Source: Maribacter sp. PR1
GTDB lineage: Bacteria; Bacteroidota; Bacteroidia; Flavobacteriales; Flavobacteriaceae
DNA: 64,000 bases
Assembly (NCBI RefSeq): GCF_028464145.1
Contig: NZ_JAQPCG010000005.1
Location: 62,001 to 126,000, forward strand
Reading direction: 5' to 3'
The notes beneath the pieces are model-generated. The model made no database searches. It had not been told where the DNA came from and worked only from the letters and a program-made list of their open reading frames with translations. A program made the position numbers and the translations under genes. Of this stretch, positions 26,910-37,048 are shown piece by piece (position 1 is the first letter of the stretch; each line of letters begins with the position of its first letter).

Positions 26910-27926
26910 ATGAAAAAGATTACCCTAAAGGACATAGCGCAATATTTTGACGTTTCCATTTCTACCGTTTCTAAAGCTATAAACGATAGTCATGAAATAA
27001 GTAAGGATTTAAAAAAGCGAATACAGGAATACGCTAAGGAAAATCACTATAAACCGAACAAGCTTGCCCTAAACCTTTTAAATAGAAGCACTAAGACTAT
27101 AGGGGTAATAGTTCCGAATATCTTAAATTATTTTTTTGTTCAGGTACTCTACGGAATCGAAAAAGTAGCGAATGAAAATGGTTATAATATCATTAGTTGT
27201 ATCAGTGATGAATCCTTTGAAAAGGAGTCGAAAACCTTGGAATTTTTAGATTCGGGCACCGTAGATGGATTGATTATTTCTTTAGCTGAGGAAACCCAGG
27301 TAAAAGAAAGGCTAGAGAGCTTACAGGAAATTACGGATAGTCAGATACCACTGGTCTTGTTTGATAGGGTTTCAGACTTAATAGCGTGTGATAAGGTCAT
27401 TGTCGACGATTATGAAGCGGGTTATAAAACAACTAAATACTTTTTTAATCTTGGATGTAAAAATATTGCATTTGTATCCCCAATTGGTAAGTCCAGTGTG
27501 GGCAAATTAAGATTGGCGGGCTATAAGAAAGCCCTGGAGGAAGCTGGTAGGGTTTATGATGAAAGATTGGTGGTAAACTTTACGGCCAAGGACGATTTGG
27601 ATTTATTAATGTCCTTTTTGTTAAATTATAAACCTATAGACGGCATATTGGGACTGGATGAAATTACGGCGGTTAAAATTCTGCATACTGTAAAATCCCG
27701 AGGGTATAAGGTACCAAATGATGTTTCCATCGTTGGTTTTACCAACGGTCAACTATCACAATATGTAACCCCTTCCTTGACCATGGTAAGTCAGCATGGT
27801 AAATTTATTGGTGAAAAGGCCGCGGAACTTCTAATTAAAAGGATAAAACAGCCTGAAAGGCCTTTTGAGACCAAGGTGGTTAAAACGAGCCTTTTGGTTA
27901 GGGATTCTACAAGAAAATTACAATAG
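26910..27926 (+). CDS. LacI family transcriptional regulator, probably for xylose
   Basis: The 338-residue protein has the N-terminal LacI helix-turn-helix and hinge (ITLKDIAQYFDVSISTVSKAIND, YKPNKLALNL) followed by a periplasmic-binding-protein-like sensor (TIGVIVPNILNYFFVQVL, GLDEITAVKIL, VPNDVSIVGFTNG). It sits directly behind xylB-xylA, so xylose or a derivative is the likely effector. Its stop codon almost meets that of the convergent oxidoreductase gene. No clear operator palindrome was found before xylB. Confidence 0.9.
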   Translation: MKKITLKDIAQYFDVSISTVSKAINDSHEISKDLKKRIQEYAKENHYKPNKLALNLLNRSTKTIGVIVPNILNYFFVQVLYGIEKVANENGYNIISCISDESFEKESKTLEFLDSGTVDGLIISLAEETQVKERLESLQEITDSQIPLVLFDRVSDLIACDKVIVDDYEAGYKTTKYFFNLGCKNIAFVSPIGKSSVGKLRLAGYKKALEEAGRVYDERLVVNFTAKDDLDLLMSFLLNYKPIDGILGLDEITAVKILHTVKSRGYKVPNDVSIVGFTNGQLSQYVTPSLTMVSQHGKFIGEKAAELLIKRIKQPERPFETKVVKTSLLVRDSTRKLQ

Positions 27927-27927
27927 C

Positions 27928-29304
27928 CTAAACCCTATCTGGATGTGGATGCTGCCAATCACCTCGATAATCCCTTTGTAACTTCTCGGTTGCTTCTTTG
28001 TCGTTCAGAACCGTTCTGCTTTTAGGGTCGTAAACCAGTGGTCTGCCCAAATCCATGGATAGGTTGGCCAAAATACAACTTGCCGTGGAAATATGTCCTT
28101 CTTCAATATCCGCAACGGGTCTTGTGCCATTAGCTATTGCCTCTAGAAAGTTAATCATATGTCTTCTTGTGGCGGGTGCAGCATTCAATTCATTATCCTT
28201 TTCAATAAGGTCCTCCGGATACTTTTCCTTTTCATATAGGACATCGAAATGTACAGGTGTACCTTCCTTGCCATAGGGAATGAAATCAGCTTGCATAGTA
28301 CTTCCCTTAAGAACCCCTTTATCCCCGTATATGACAAAGGCCCATGGATATTCGGGATCCGCAGGGTTACCCCAACTTCTATGTTGCCAGACGCAGTTTA
28401 AATCGTCATATTCAAAGACAGCAGTCTGTGTATCGGAAATATTGGATTTTCCATCTTTTTGTATATAAATTCCACCTTCAGAGCTTATTTGTTTGGGCCA
28501 CCCTAGGTCCAGCATCCATCTCACGGTGTCCAGCATGTGAACGCACATGTCGCCCATAATCCCATTTCCGTACTCCCTAAAGGTTCTCCACCACCTTCTG
28601 TGCGGAATTCCATCATATGGTCTTAACGGTGCTGGTCCGGTCCACATATCATAATCCAGAAACTCGGGAACGGGTTGTACGGGAGGGTTTCCATTAGCTC
28701 TCATGTGGTAATAACAACACATCTCAACATGACCAATCTTTCCTAGTAGACCATTATCCACAATTTGTTGTTTGGCGTCTATCAAATGGGGCGTACTCTT
28801 TCGCTGAGTACCTACCTGTACTACTTTATTATATTTTCTTGCTGCTGCTACCATGGCCTCTCCTTCAAGGACATCTACACTAATAGGTTTTTGAACATAG
28901 ACATGGGCACCTGACTTTAAGGCTTCGATACACATTAGGGCATGCCAGTGATCTGGGGTGCCAATTAAAACGATATCTAGGTTTTCCTTCTTCAGCATTT
29001 CCCTGTAATCGGAATATAGCTTCGGTACTTTCCCGTTTTTTTGTCTTTGGGATACTAACGTGCCTACCTCGTTTAAAAAATTTGAATCTACATCACAAAG
29101 TGAAATAACTTCTACATTGGCTACCTGAATTAGTTTGAACAGGTCACTTGTTCCATACCATCCCGTACCGATGAGTGCTACTCTTTTAGGTTTTTCGTCT
29201 TTAAAGAACTCGAATCCGTAGCTCCCCATCGAGGATAACAATAAAGAGGCTGATGCACCTTTTATAAAATTCCTTCTTCCAAAAAACTGTTTCTCATCGG
29301 ACAT
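27928..29304 (-). CDS. Gfo/Idh/MocA family oxidoreductase with twin-arginine-like leader
   Basis: The 458-residue protein begins with FGRRNFIKGASASLLLSS, a twin-arginine-type leader that would export the folded enzyme. A Rossmann domain follows (KRVALIGTGWYGTSDL) and the family lysine motif is seen in HVYVQKPISVDVLEG. The C-terminal part has GNGIMGDMCVHMLDTVRWMLDLGWP. Family members oxidise or otherwise modify sugars and glycosides with NAD(P). The neighbours (sugar esterase, GMC oxidoreductase, isomerase) fit a role in breakdown of unusual sugars; the substrate is unknown. Confidence 0.87.
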   Translation of the reverse strand: MSDEKQFFGRRNFIKGASASLLLSSMGSYGFEFFKDEKPKRVALIGTGWYGTSDLFKLIQVANVEVISLCDVDSNFLNEVGTLVSQRQKNGKVPKLYSDYREMLKKENLDIVLIGTPDHWHALMCIEALKSGAHVYVQKPISVDVLEGEAMVAAARKYNKVVQVGTQRKSTPHLIDAKQQIVDNGLLGKIGHVEMCCYYHMRANGNPPVQPVPEFLDYDMWTGPAPLRPYDGIPHRRWWRTFREYGNGIMGDMCVHMLDTVRWMLDLGWPKQISSEGGIYIQKDGKSNISDTQTAVFEYDDLNCVWQHRSWGNPADPEYPWAFVIYGDKGVLKGSTMQADFIPYGKEGTPVHFDVLYEKEKYPEDLIEKDNELNAAPATRRHMINFLEAIANGTRPVADIEEGHISTASCILANLSMDLGRPLVYDPKSRTVLNDKEATEKLQRDYRGDWQHPHPDRV

Positions 29305-29416
29305 AAAACGTATTTTAAATTATAGAGCACATAAAAATTGCGCTGTAAGTTATAGGATTTGGTTCATAAAAACATATCATGTTGATATAAAAATAAATCC
29401 TTCCTTATTAAATATT

Positions 29417-29424
29417 TATATTTG
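29417..29424 (+). promoter_or_regulatory. TAnnTTTG promoter element before the SASA esterase gene
   Basis: TATATTTG lies 25 bases upstream of the ATG at 29449 and matches the Bacteroidota -7 element. The only TTG further upstream (29382) is too far to be a clear -33 element. Confidence 0.5.
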
Positions 29425-29448
29425 GGTGGGTTAAATTAATAAATTATC

Positions 29449-30828
29449 ATGAAGCGAATATTTTTACTTCTTTTTCTTTTGTGCCTAACTACCGTCAAGG
29501 CAGAAATTTCACTCCCAAATATATTCTCAAGTAACATGGTTTTACAAAGGCAAGCAGAAGTGAAACTTTTTGGTTGGGCACATCCAGGTGAGGAGTTTAC
29601 GATAACAACAAGTTGGGATAATAAAGAATATGATATTAAAACGGAAATTAATGCCAAATGGAGTATTCTGGTTGACACTCCTAAAGCGGGAGGACCCTAT
29701 TCAATAGTGTTTAACGGAAAATCGAACAAGATTGTTTTGGAAAATGTTCTAATTGGAGAGGTTTGGCTGTGTTCTGGTCAATCCAACATGGAGTGGAGTG
29801 CCAACAGTGGATTGGAAAATAAAGAGGAAGCCATTGCCAATGCGAATAAACCAACTATAAGGCTGTTTACTGTCGAAAAAAGAACATCGGAAGATCCCCA
29901 GGATGATTTGGTGGGGACATGGCAGGTATGTACTTCGGAAACTATGCCCGATTTTAGTGCGGTAGCCTATTTCTTTGCCCAGCACATGCAGGAAAAAATG
30001 AATATTCCCATAGGGTTGATTGATTCTTCATGGGGTGCATCTTGTGCCGAGGTATGGACCCCGGAGGAGGAATTTGAGAATAATCCCGAGTTATTGGAAT
30101 CCTATCAGCTGATACAACCAAATCCTTGGGTGCCTATTGAAAAATCCATATTATATAATGCTATGATTGCTCCATTGACCAATTTCAAAATCAGTGGAAC
30201 ACTTTGGTATCAGGGTGAGTCCAATACTGCCAATGCGGAATCCTATGAAAATACTTTTGGGACTATGATAGCGTCATGGAGAGATAAATGGGGATATGAT
30301 TTTCCATTTTATTATGTTCAAATTGCTCCCTATAAATATGGTGGCGAGTTTGAAGGTGGTATAGTGCGAGACCAGCAAAGAAGAACACTTTCTCTTTCCA
30401 ATACAGGAATGGCCATGACCAGTGATATTTGTACGATTGACGATATTCACCCTAGGAATAAAAAGGATGTAGGTATTAGATTGGCAAATATAGCTTTAAA
30501 GCAGCATTACAATGTTTTGGATGAAATGGTGTATGGACCACTTTTTAAAGATGCAAAAGTTATAAAAGACAAAGTTGAGGTGAGTTTCATGTATGATGAC
30601 GGCCTAACCATTGAGGGAAGAAAATTAGATTTTTTTGAATTGCAGTCATCGGACGGAAACTGGTATCCTGCGAAAGCAAGAATCAAGAATGGAAAGGTAG
30701 TGGTTAGTTCAAAAGAAGTGGAAAAACCAAAAAAGGTAAGATATGCTTATGAGAGTATAGCCATTTCGAACTTGTTCAACTCAGCGGGCTTACCGGCGTC
30801 TACTTTTAGTAGTGAGCAGTTAAATTAA
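29449..30828 (+). CDS. Secreted sialate O-acetylesterase-like (SASA/SGNH) esterase
   Basis: The 459-residue protein has a signal peptide (cleavage near VKA18) and the SASA-type SGNH hydrolase fold: nucleophile Ser112 in WLCSGQSNMEW, SGTLWYQGESN as the block with the oxyanion Asn, and the Asp/His pair in TIDDIHPRNKKDVG. Such enzymes remove acetyl groups from sialic acid or from xylan and other glycans. Given the xylose genes upstream and two more esterases at 14-18 kb, xylan-type deacetylation is a fair guess. Periplasmic or extracellular. Confidence 0.87.
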   Translation: MKRIFLLLFLLCLTTVKAEISLPNIFSSNMVLQRQAEVKLFGWAHPGEEFTITTSWDNKEYDIKTEINAKWSILVDTPKAGGPYSIVFNGKSNKIVLENVLIGEVWLCSGQSNMEWSANSGLENKEEAIANANKPTIRLFTVEKRTSEDPQDDLVGTWQVCTSETMPDFSAVAYFFAQHMQEKMNIPIGLIDSSWGASCAEVWTPEEEFENNPELLESYQLIQPNPWVPIEKSILYNAMIAPLTNFKISGTLWYQGESNTANAESYENTFGTMIASWRDKWGYDFPFYYVQIAPYKYGGEFEGGIVRDQQRRTLSLSNTGMAMTSDICTIDDIHPRNKKDVGIRLANIALKQHYNVLDEMVYGPLFKDAKVIKDKVEVSFMYDDGLTIEGRKLDFFELQSSDGNWYPAKARIKNGKVVVSSKEVEKPKKVRYAYESIAISNLFNSAGLPASTFSSEQLN

Positions 30829-30982
30829 AATAAATTGAAACAGGTTTAAAGCAAATTACAATTCAAGTAATTGCGATATTATAAACACTATGATTCATGA
30901 ATTTGTACATGTAAACATGTGCTGAATCCAATATTATTTGAATTATTCTTTAAATTGTGAAAGTAAAACCAAAGACCAAGTT

Positions 30983-32704
30983 ATGCAGATAAAAGAATCC
31001 TCCGAAATTTATGATGTTATTATTGTAGGTTCTGGAGCAGGTGGCGGTATGGCCACTAAACAATTGGCGGATGCAGGACTCAATGTTGCCGTTGTAGAGG
31101 CAGGTCCATTTTTTGATCCGGCGGACCCAGTAACCATGACACAGCTTAAATGGCCTTATGACTCTCCCAGGAGAGGAGCAGGTACCGATAGAGCTTTTGG
31201 GGAATGGGATATGTCCTGGGGGGATTGGGAAGTTGAAGGTGAACCTTATACCCATGAGGAAGGTACGGATTTTAAGTGGTGGCGTGCTAGAATGTTAGGC
31301 GGACGAACAAACCATTGGGGCCGTATTTCCTTACGTTTTGGACCAAAAGATTTTAAGGGTAAAACACGTGATGGACACGGGGACGATTGGCCTATTGGTT
31401 ATGAGGATGTGAAACCTTATTACGATAAATTAGATAAGTTGATTGGGGTATTTGGAACTAATGAAGGAAGAGAAAATGATCCTGATGGCTTTTTTCTTCC
31501 GCCCCCAAAACCAAGGCTACATGAATTGTTTTATATAGATGGAGCAAAAAAATCAGGGGTACCCGTTATTCCTGGAAGGCTTTCCATGTTGACCAAAAGG
31601 ATTAACAATGAAAGGGGAGTTTGTTTCTATTGCGGACAATGTAGCCGTTCTTGCCAAGTATATGCCGATTTTTCAGCAGGAAGTTGTTTAATCTTCCCTG
31701 CGCAGAAAAGTGGCGGTAAGGTTAAGATTTTTGTAAACTCCATGGTAAGGGAGGTTACAACTAACGAAGAAGGTAAGGCTACGGGAGTGTCCTATATTAG
31801 TAAGGACGATAGAAAGGAATATAAGTTGAAAGGAAAAGTGGTTGTACTTGCAGCTTCTGCCTGTAGTTCCGCAAGAATCCTACTTAACTCCAAAAGCAAA
31901 CAACACCCGAATGGATTAGGTAACAGTAGTGATATAGTGGGTAGATACCTTCATGATTCTACAGGAGCAAGTGCTTCAGGTGTAATTCCAGGTTTAATGA
32001 ACAGAAAAGTTTCCTATAATGAAGATGGTGTAGGAGGCATGCATGTATATTCTCCTTGGTGGGGAGACAATTCCAAATTGGATTTCCCAAGAGGATATCA
32101 TATTGAAGTTTGGGGTGGTATGGGCCAGCCAAATTATGGTTTTGGATTTGACCCTAACGGAATGAACAAATTTTTTGGTCTGAAGGTTGGTGGTTATGGA
32201 GACAGCCTAAGGGATGATGTGAAAAAATATTATGGTTCCGTTATTGGGTTTGGTGGTCGTGGAGAAGCTATTGCTTATAAGGAAAATCGTTGCGAAATAG
32301 ACCCTACTACCGTTGATAAATATGGTATACCTGTGTTAAAATTCAATTATAAGCACTCTCAATATGAAATAAATCAGGCAAAACATATGCAGGATACTTT
32401 TGAGGAATTAATACATAACATGGGCGGTATCCCCTTAAGTGAAAAACCTGGCAAAGAACAAGATTATGGGCTTTTGGCACCTGGACAAATTATACACGAA
32501 GTAGGAACAACAAGAATGGGTGATGATCCTAAGACATCTGTAACCAATAAATACCAACAATTACATGATGTTGATAATGTTTTTATTGTGGATGCAGGAC
32601 CTTTTGTTTCCCAAGCTGATAAGAACTGTACATGGACCATTATGGCATTATCATGGAGAGCATCGGATTATATTATTGAACAATTGAAGCAACAAAATAT
32701 TTAG
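30983..32704 (+). CDS. GMC family FAD-dependent oxidoreductase
   Basis: The 573-residue flavoprotein starts with the dinucleotide-binding motif DVIIVGSGAGGG, has GGRTNHWGR in the FAD-binding half and VGTTRMGDDPKTSVTN plus DAGPFVSQADKNCTWTIMALSWRASDYI at the C terminus. A Cys cluster (CFYCGQCSRSC) is present as in sugar dehydrogenases paired with a subunit-3 protein. The ATG at 30983 is preferred; an upstream in-frame TTG (30938) adds only polar residues. It lies 3 bases before its partner and probably oxidises a sugar or sugar alcohol in the periplasm. Confidence 0.88.
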   Translation: MQIKESSEIYDVIIVGSGAGGGMATKQLADAGLNVAVVEAGPFFDPADPVTMTQLKWPYDSPRRGAGTDRAFGEWDMSWGDWEVEGEPYTHEEGTDFKWWRARMLGGRTNHWGRISLRFGPKDFKGKTRDGHGDDWPIGYEDVKPYYDKLDKLIGVFGTNEGRENDPDGFFLPPPKPRLHELFYIDGAKKSGVPVIPGRLSMLTKRINNERGVCFYCGQCSRSCQVYADFSAGSCLIFPAQKSGGKVKIFVNSMVREVTTNEEGKATGVSYISKDDRKEYKLKGKVVVLAASACSSARILLNSKSKQHPNGLGNSSDIVGRYLHDSTGASASGVIPGLMNRKVSYNEDGVGGMHVYSPWWGDNSKLDFPRGYHIEVWGGMGQPNYGFGFDPNGMNKFFGLKVGGYGDSLRDDVKKYYGSVIGFGGRGEAIAYKENRCEIDPTTVDKYGIPVLKFNYKHSQYEINQAKHMQDTFEELIHNMGGIPLSEKPGKEQDYGLLAPGQIIHEVGTTRMGDDPKTSVTNKYQQLHDVDNVFIVDAGPFVSQADKNCTWTIMALSWRASDYIIEQLKQQNI

Positions 32705-32707
32705 AAG

Positions 32708-33430
32708 ATGGATAGAAGAAAAAGTTTACAGACCTTAATATTGGGTGGAGCCGCTGCCGGTTCTGGGTTGGTTTTCAATGCATGTAAAACAGATAAAACC
32801 GAAGCCATTGACCAAGCCATTACAGAAAGTAGTGATAAGTATTTTGGTCGAACACCGGCAGAGCTGGAGCGACTGGAAAAGTTAAAAGCGGAACAACTTT
32901 TTAATGAACATGAATTAGAAACGATAGCTGCAATAAGCGTGGTCATTCTACCTCCCAAAGAACCTCATGGCGGCCCTATTGAAGCTGGTGTACCGGATTT
33001 GGTAGAGTTTATGGGCAAAGATATACCAGAAATGGCTCCAACCTTATTGGGAGGTCTAATGTGGTTGGACCATAAGAGCAATACTGAATTTGGTACCGAG
33101 TTTAAATCGGCAACCTTGGAGCAAAAAAAACAAATTTGTGATGAAATTTGTTGGCATGATTTGGAAACGCCTCTGAACGAACAACCCTTGGAAATTCAAT
33201 TCTTTTATTTGATGCGGGGCTTAACGGTAACCGGCTACTATACTTCAAAAGTGGGAATAGCCGATTTGGGCTATAAAGGAAACCAACCCAACGTTTGGGA
33301 CGGAGTTCCACAAGATGTGTTAGATCAACATGGAGTAGCCTATGATCCGGAGTGGATTGCAAAATGTGTAGACCAGAGCAAGAGAAATGTTATCGCGGAA
33401 TGGGATGACGAAGGTAATCTGTTAACATAA
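32708..33430 (+). CDS. Gluconate 2-dehydrogenase subunit 3 family protein
   Basis: The 240-residue partner of the preceding GMC oxidoreductase has an N-terminal DRRKSLQTLILGG leader with a lipobox-like VFNAC (Cys26), suggesting export and perhaps lipid anchoring. Conserved family parts are ETIAAISVVILPP, GVPDLVEFMGKDIPEM, and FFYLMRGLTVTGYYTSKVGIADLGYKG. Subunit 3 is needed for export or stability of the dehydrogenase. The gap to the GMC gene is 3 bases and to the isomerase 11 bases, so the three form one operon. Confidence 0.88.
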   Translation: MDRRKSLQTLILGGAAAGSGLVFNACKTDKTEAIDQAITESSDKYFGRTPAELERLEKLKAEQLFNEHELETIAAISVVILPPKEPHGGPIEAGVPDLVEFMGKDIPEMAPTLLGGLMWLDHKSNTEFGTEFKSATLEQKKQICDEICWHDLETPLNEQPLEIQFFYLMRGLTVTGYYTSKVGIADLGYKGNQPNVWDGVPQDVLDQHGVAYDPEWIAKCVDQSKRNVIAEWDDEGNLLT

Positions 33431-33441
33431 AAAAAAGTAGG

Positions 33442-34260
33442 ATGAAAAAGCTTTTGACGTTTCTTGCTATCACTTGTATGGCCGTAGCTGCCAATGCACA
33501 AGAAGTAGGTTTACAATTGTACAGTTTAAGGAACCAATTTAAGGAGGACGTACCTAGAACCTTAAAACTTATTAATTCATGGGGTATTTCTAAGATTGAA
33601 GGTGGAGGTACTTATGGCATGTCCTTGGAAGCTTTTCAGGATTTGTTAAGGGAAAATAACCTTGATGTCGTTAGCGTAGGCTCCGATTTCAATGACTTGG
33701 AAAAAAACCTGAGTAAGGTCATTAAAAATGCAAAGGATTTTGGTGCTACCTATGTGATGTGTGCATGGGTACCACATGACGGAAATAATTGGGGATTGGA
33801 AGAAACCAAACATGCCACTGATGTTTTCAATAGTGCCGGAAAACGATTAAAGGAAGAAGGACTTACTTTGGCCTACCATGCCCATGGTTATGAATTCAGA
33901 CCCTATGAAGAGGGAACCTTCTTCGATTATATGGCCAAAAATGCCACGGACTTCACTTTTGAGCTCGATGTATATTGGGCAAAACATGGTGGTGCAGATC
34001 CCGTGGCCCTAATGAAAAAATATCCCGGTAAGATGACCTTATTACATTTAAAGGATATGGAGCATGGGGTAAAGGGTAACAATACGGGTCATGAAGATGT
34101 GGAGACCAATGTGGTTTTGGGGACAGGTCAGGTGGATATTGCGGGCGTTGTTGCCGAAGCTAAGAAACTTGGTTTGGAGTATATGTTCATTGAGGATGAA
34201 TCAAGCCGAGTGGTGGAACAGGTTCCAGAAAGTTTAGAGTATTTGAAAAGTTTAAAGTAG
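33442..34260 (+). CDS. Secreted sugar phosphate isomerase/epimerase-like TIM-barrel protein
   Basis: The 272-residue protein has a signal peptide (cleavage near ANAQ20) and an AP-endonuclease-2-type TIM barrel: GLQLYSLRNQF, LAYHAHGYEFRP, FELDVYWAKHGGADPVAL and LLHLKDMEHG hold the metal-binding His, Glu and Asp positions of the fold. Exported members of this family accompany GMC/subunit-3 pairs in Bacteroidota and probably act on oxidised sugars (3-keto-sugars have been suggested). The exact reaction is unknown. A strong terminator follows. Confidence 0.85.
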   Translation: MKKLLTFLAITCMAVAANAQEVGLQLYSLRNQFKEDVPRTLKLINSWGISKIEGGGTYGMSLEAFQDLLRENNLDVVSVGSDFNDLEKNLSKVIKNAKDFGATYVMCAWVPHDGNNWGLEETKHATDVFNSAGKRLKEEGLTLAYHAHGYEFRPYEEGTFFDYMAKNATDFTFELDVYWAKHGGADPVALMKKYPGKMTLLHLKDMEHGVKGNNTGHEDVETNVVLGTGQVDIAGVVAEAKKLGLEYMFIEDESSRVVEQVPESLEYLKSLK

Positions 34261-34282
34261 TTCAAAATTGATAGATTGAGTT

Positions 34283-34320
34283 AAAGCCGTTCAATGGAAA
34301 CTTTGAACGGCTTTTTGTTT
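34283..34320 (+). terminator. Terminator after the GMC/isomerase operon
   Basis: AAAGCCGTTCAA (34283-34294) pairs with TTGAACGGCTTT (34303-34314), followed by TTGTTT. Confidence 0.9.
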
Positions 34321-34359
34321 ATAAAAACCATATATTTATGTGAACACTGTTTGAAGCTT

Positions 34360-35985
34360 ATGTCTCCTAAATATCTGATTACTGCATTAGTAACTTTTTT
34401 CTTGTTTGGTTGTTCCGATAAGGAAAAGGAGGGCCAAAATATGGTATCCGAAGATTTACCCAATATTGTTTGGTTGGTGGCGGAGGATCAATCTCCTGAA
34501 TGGTTTCCCATGTACGGGGATTCCACGATTCCCTTGCCTAATTTGGAGTCTCTTGCAGCTGATGGGGTGGTCTTTACCAATGCGGTAGCACCGGTTCCGG
34601 TGTGTGCCCCAGCCAGAAGTGCGATTATTACTGGCATGTATCCCACGACCTTGGGAACCCATAATATGAGAACGCACAAACCTTGGGCACCAATCAATGA
34701 ACCTTTATTGGACAGTTTACCCAGTTACTCCCCAGTAGTACCTAATGGTGTTAAAATGTTTACGGAATATTTACGTGAAGTAGGTTATTACACTGCAAAT
34801 GGACCAAAGGAAGACTATAATTTTGAAAAGACCGAGGCGGCCTGGGACGAGAGTTCTAACGAACGTCATTGGCGTAAAAGAAGTATGGGACAGCCTTTCT
34901 TTACTGTTTTTAATTTTTCTGTCTGTCATGAATCTCAAATATGGAGCCGGGGTCAGGACTCTCTTTTTGTAGATCCTAATAAAATTAATGTTCCTCCATA
35001 CTTTCCGGATACCGATGTGGTACGTCATGATTTAGCGGTAAATTACAGTAACCTAAAACGATTGGATGACCAAATCGGTGAAGTTATTTCCGATTTAAAG
35101 GAAGATGGACTTTACGAAAACACGATTATATTTTTTTATGGAGATCATGGCGGTCCGTTTCCTCGGCACAAAAGAGCGCTTTACGATACAGGTTTAAAAG
35201 TGCCTTTGGTAATTAAGTTCCCGGAAAACAACAACGCCGGAAAACGTGACGACCGATTAATTAGTTTTATCGATTATGCACCGACAGTACTATCCTTTGC
35301 CGAAATAGAACCGCCAAAAGTAATGCAAGGTGTAGCTCACTTTGGCAAATATGAAGTAAAAAATAAACCATCCTATACCTTTCATACCGCTGATCGGTTT
35401 GATGCCATCTACGATCGACTAAGGGCGGTTCGTAGTAAGCGTTTTAAATACATAAAAAGTTATAACACCAATTTGAGTCATGCCCTTCCAGTAGCCTATC
35501 GAGAGCAGATGCCTATGATGCAAGAACTGCGAGAATTATTTAAAGCCGGAAAATTAAATAAAGAACAGGCCTCATGGTTAAAGCCTACGAAACCGGAAGA
35601 AGAGTTATATGATTTAAAAAACGATCCTTTTGAATTGAACAATTTGGCGGACCTTCCTGAAATGAAGGACACCCTAGTTTTTTATCGCAATATTTTGACC
35701 GACTGGATAAAAGATACCAAAGATTTGGGGGGTATTCCAGAACAAGACTTGATAAATAAGTGGTTACCTGAAGGTATGGTTCAGCAGATACCGGCATTGG
35801 AAGTTGAAATAAAGGAATCCATGGTTCATTTAATCTCGCCACAAAAAGATGCAACCATCATATGGAAAAGGCCTATGGACTCGGTCTGGAATATATACAC
35901 TCAACCCTTACCCGACGATTTAGTTTTTGAGGCAAAAGCAGAACGGATAGGGTATAAGGACAGTGATATTCTTAGGATGGAGTAA
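34360..35985 (+). CDS. Sulfatase lipoprotein (formylglycine type)
   Basis: The 541-residue protein has a lipoprotein signal (FFLFGC, Cys18) and an S1-family sulfatase domain. The residue converted to formylglycine is Cys82 in VCAPARSAIITG (CxPxR). AEDQSPEW holds the first metal-binding Asp, and FFYGDHGGPFPRHKRALYDTG the second site. It resembles heparan N-sulfatase-like family members that release sulfate from carbohydrates. The ATG at 34360 is preferred because it starts the lipoprotein signal; an in-frame ATG at 34294 would lie inside the preceding terminator. Confidence 0.9.
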   Translation: MSPKYLITALVTFFLFGCSDKEKEGQNMVSEDLPNIVWLVAEDQSPEWFPMYGDSTIPLPNLESLAADGVVFTNAVAPVPVCAPARSAIITGMYPTTLGTHNMRTHKPWAPINEPLLDSLPSYSPVVPNGVKMFTEYLREVGYYTANGPKEDYNFEKTEAAWDESSNERHWRKRSMGQPFFTVFNFSVCHESQIWSRGQDSLFVDPNKINVPPYFPDTDVVRHDLAVNYSNLKRLDDQIGEVISDLKEDGLYENTIIFFYGDHGGPFPRHKRALYDTGLKVPLVIKFPENNNAGKRDDRLISFIDYAPTVLSFAEIEPPKVMQGVAHFGKYEVKNKPSYTFHTADRFDAIYDRLRAVRSKRFKYIKSYNTNLSHALPVAYREQMPMMQELRELFKAGKLNKEQASWLKPTKPEEELYDLKNDPFELNNLADLPEMKDTLVFYRNILTDWIKDTKDLGGIPEQDLINKWLPEGMVQQIPALEVEIKESMVHLISPQKDATIIWKRPMDSVWNIYTQPLPDDLVFEAKAERIGYKDSDILRME

Positions 35986-36019
35986 TCTTAATGATTAATT
36001 ACTTTTCCTAAATGAATAC

Positions 36020-37009
36020 TTAATATTCTCCGGCTTCTTGCAATGCTTTACTTAAGACCAATACCGAACTTTCAAAACTTTTTTTCAATAAGGTATCGGC
36101 ATCCATGGATTCCCAATAGCCCTTATTGAAAAGCTCTACTGAAAATGCACCTCTAAAACCGGCTTCATAAAGCTTTGGGACTACATAGTCAAAAGGACAA
36201 ACCCCTTTTCCGGGTAGAACACGGTCTGCATCGGTCAACTTATCGTACGTAGGTTCTGCCGGGTAATCGTTCATATGCATTACAGGTAATTTGGCCCCAT
36301 TAAGCACATCAACGGTGTCCCAAGAATTTCCACCTCGATATACGTGATAAAAATCCAAAAGTATGGAAGCTTTGGGGTGACCGGTTGCTATGACTATTTG
36401 CGCACAGTCCGAAATTCTATGAAGGGCACCCATGCCCCAAAGTTCAAGTACGGGAATGACACCCGTTTCTTCTTCTAAATCCAGGATAGCCTTGTAGCGG
36501 TCTGCATATTCCTGCATTTTTGATGGTTCCAGTTTGGAAAGCCCCATAATGGGAGCGGCTATATGGCTACCACCCATTTCCTTGATAATTTTCATTTCCT
36601 TACGAAGCTGGTCTATAGCTTTACTTCTTTTTTCCGGATCATCGCTACACCATTCCGAAAAACCAATGATGTTTTCCAGTTTAAGATTTCCCTCCTGTAA
36701 CTTTCTTTTTAAGGATTCTGTGCTACCTCCTTGATCTAGATAGGTCATGATGTCCCGCATCCAAAGTTCAACACCGTCGAATCCCGCGGCTGCAACCTTT
36801 TCAATCTGTACATCAACCGGTAACTTATAAGCCATTAAAGTTGAAGTGTTTAGGCTTATTCTAAACGGTAGCGTGTGGGTTTGTTCCTCGATTTTCAAAT
36901 TGGATTTAGGCGCCTTTGGGAAGCCCAAGGCCATACCCGATGTAGCCGAAACGGCAAATAAAGTTCCTGTTTTTATTAGGTTTCTTCGGGAAATATTTTT
37001 TGTTGACAT
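36020..37009 (-). CDS. Exported TIM-barrel sugar isomerase/epimerase-like protein
   Basis: From the ATG at 37009 the product has 329 residues, starting with a twin-arginine-like leader (ISRRNLIKTGTLFAVSAT). The TIM barrel shows AAAGFDGVELWMRD, FYHVYRGGNSWDTVDVL, VMHMNDYPAEP and GKGVCPFDYVVPKLYEAGF. It is related to hydroxypyruvate isomerase/sugar epimerase families with a metal-binding Glu and His. An upstream in-frame TTG would add eight residues before the leader. It shares its strand with the sulfatase and GH130-like genes, and all may act on the same glycan. Confidence 0.83.
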   Translation of the reverse strand: MSTKNISRRNLIKTGTLFAVSATSGMALGFPKAPKSNLKIEEQTHTLPFRISLNTSTLMAYKLPVDVQIEKVAAAGFDGVELWMRDIMTYLDQGGSTESLKRKLQEGNLKLENIIGFSEWCSDDPEKRSKAIDQLRKEMKIIKEMGGSHIAAPIMGLSKLEPSKMQEYADRYKAILDLEEETGVIPVLELWGMGALHRISDCAQIVIATGHPKASILLDFYHVYRGGNSWDTVDVLNGAKLPVMHMNDYPAEPTYDKLTDADRVLPGKGVCPFDYVVPKLYEAGFRGAFSVELFNKGYWESMDADTLLKKSFESSVLVLSKALQEAGEY

Positions 37010-37048
37010 GCTTAGTATATTAAAGGATTGCAAAATATGAAAAAGTAA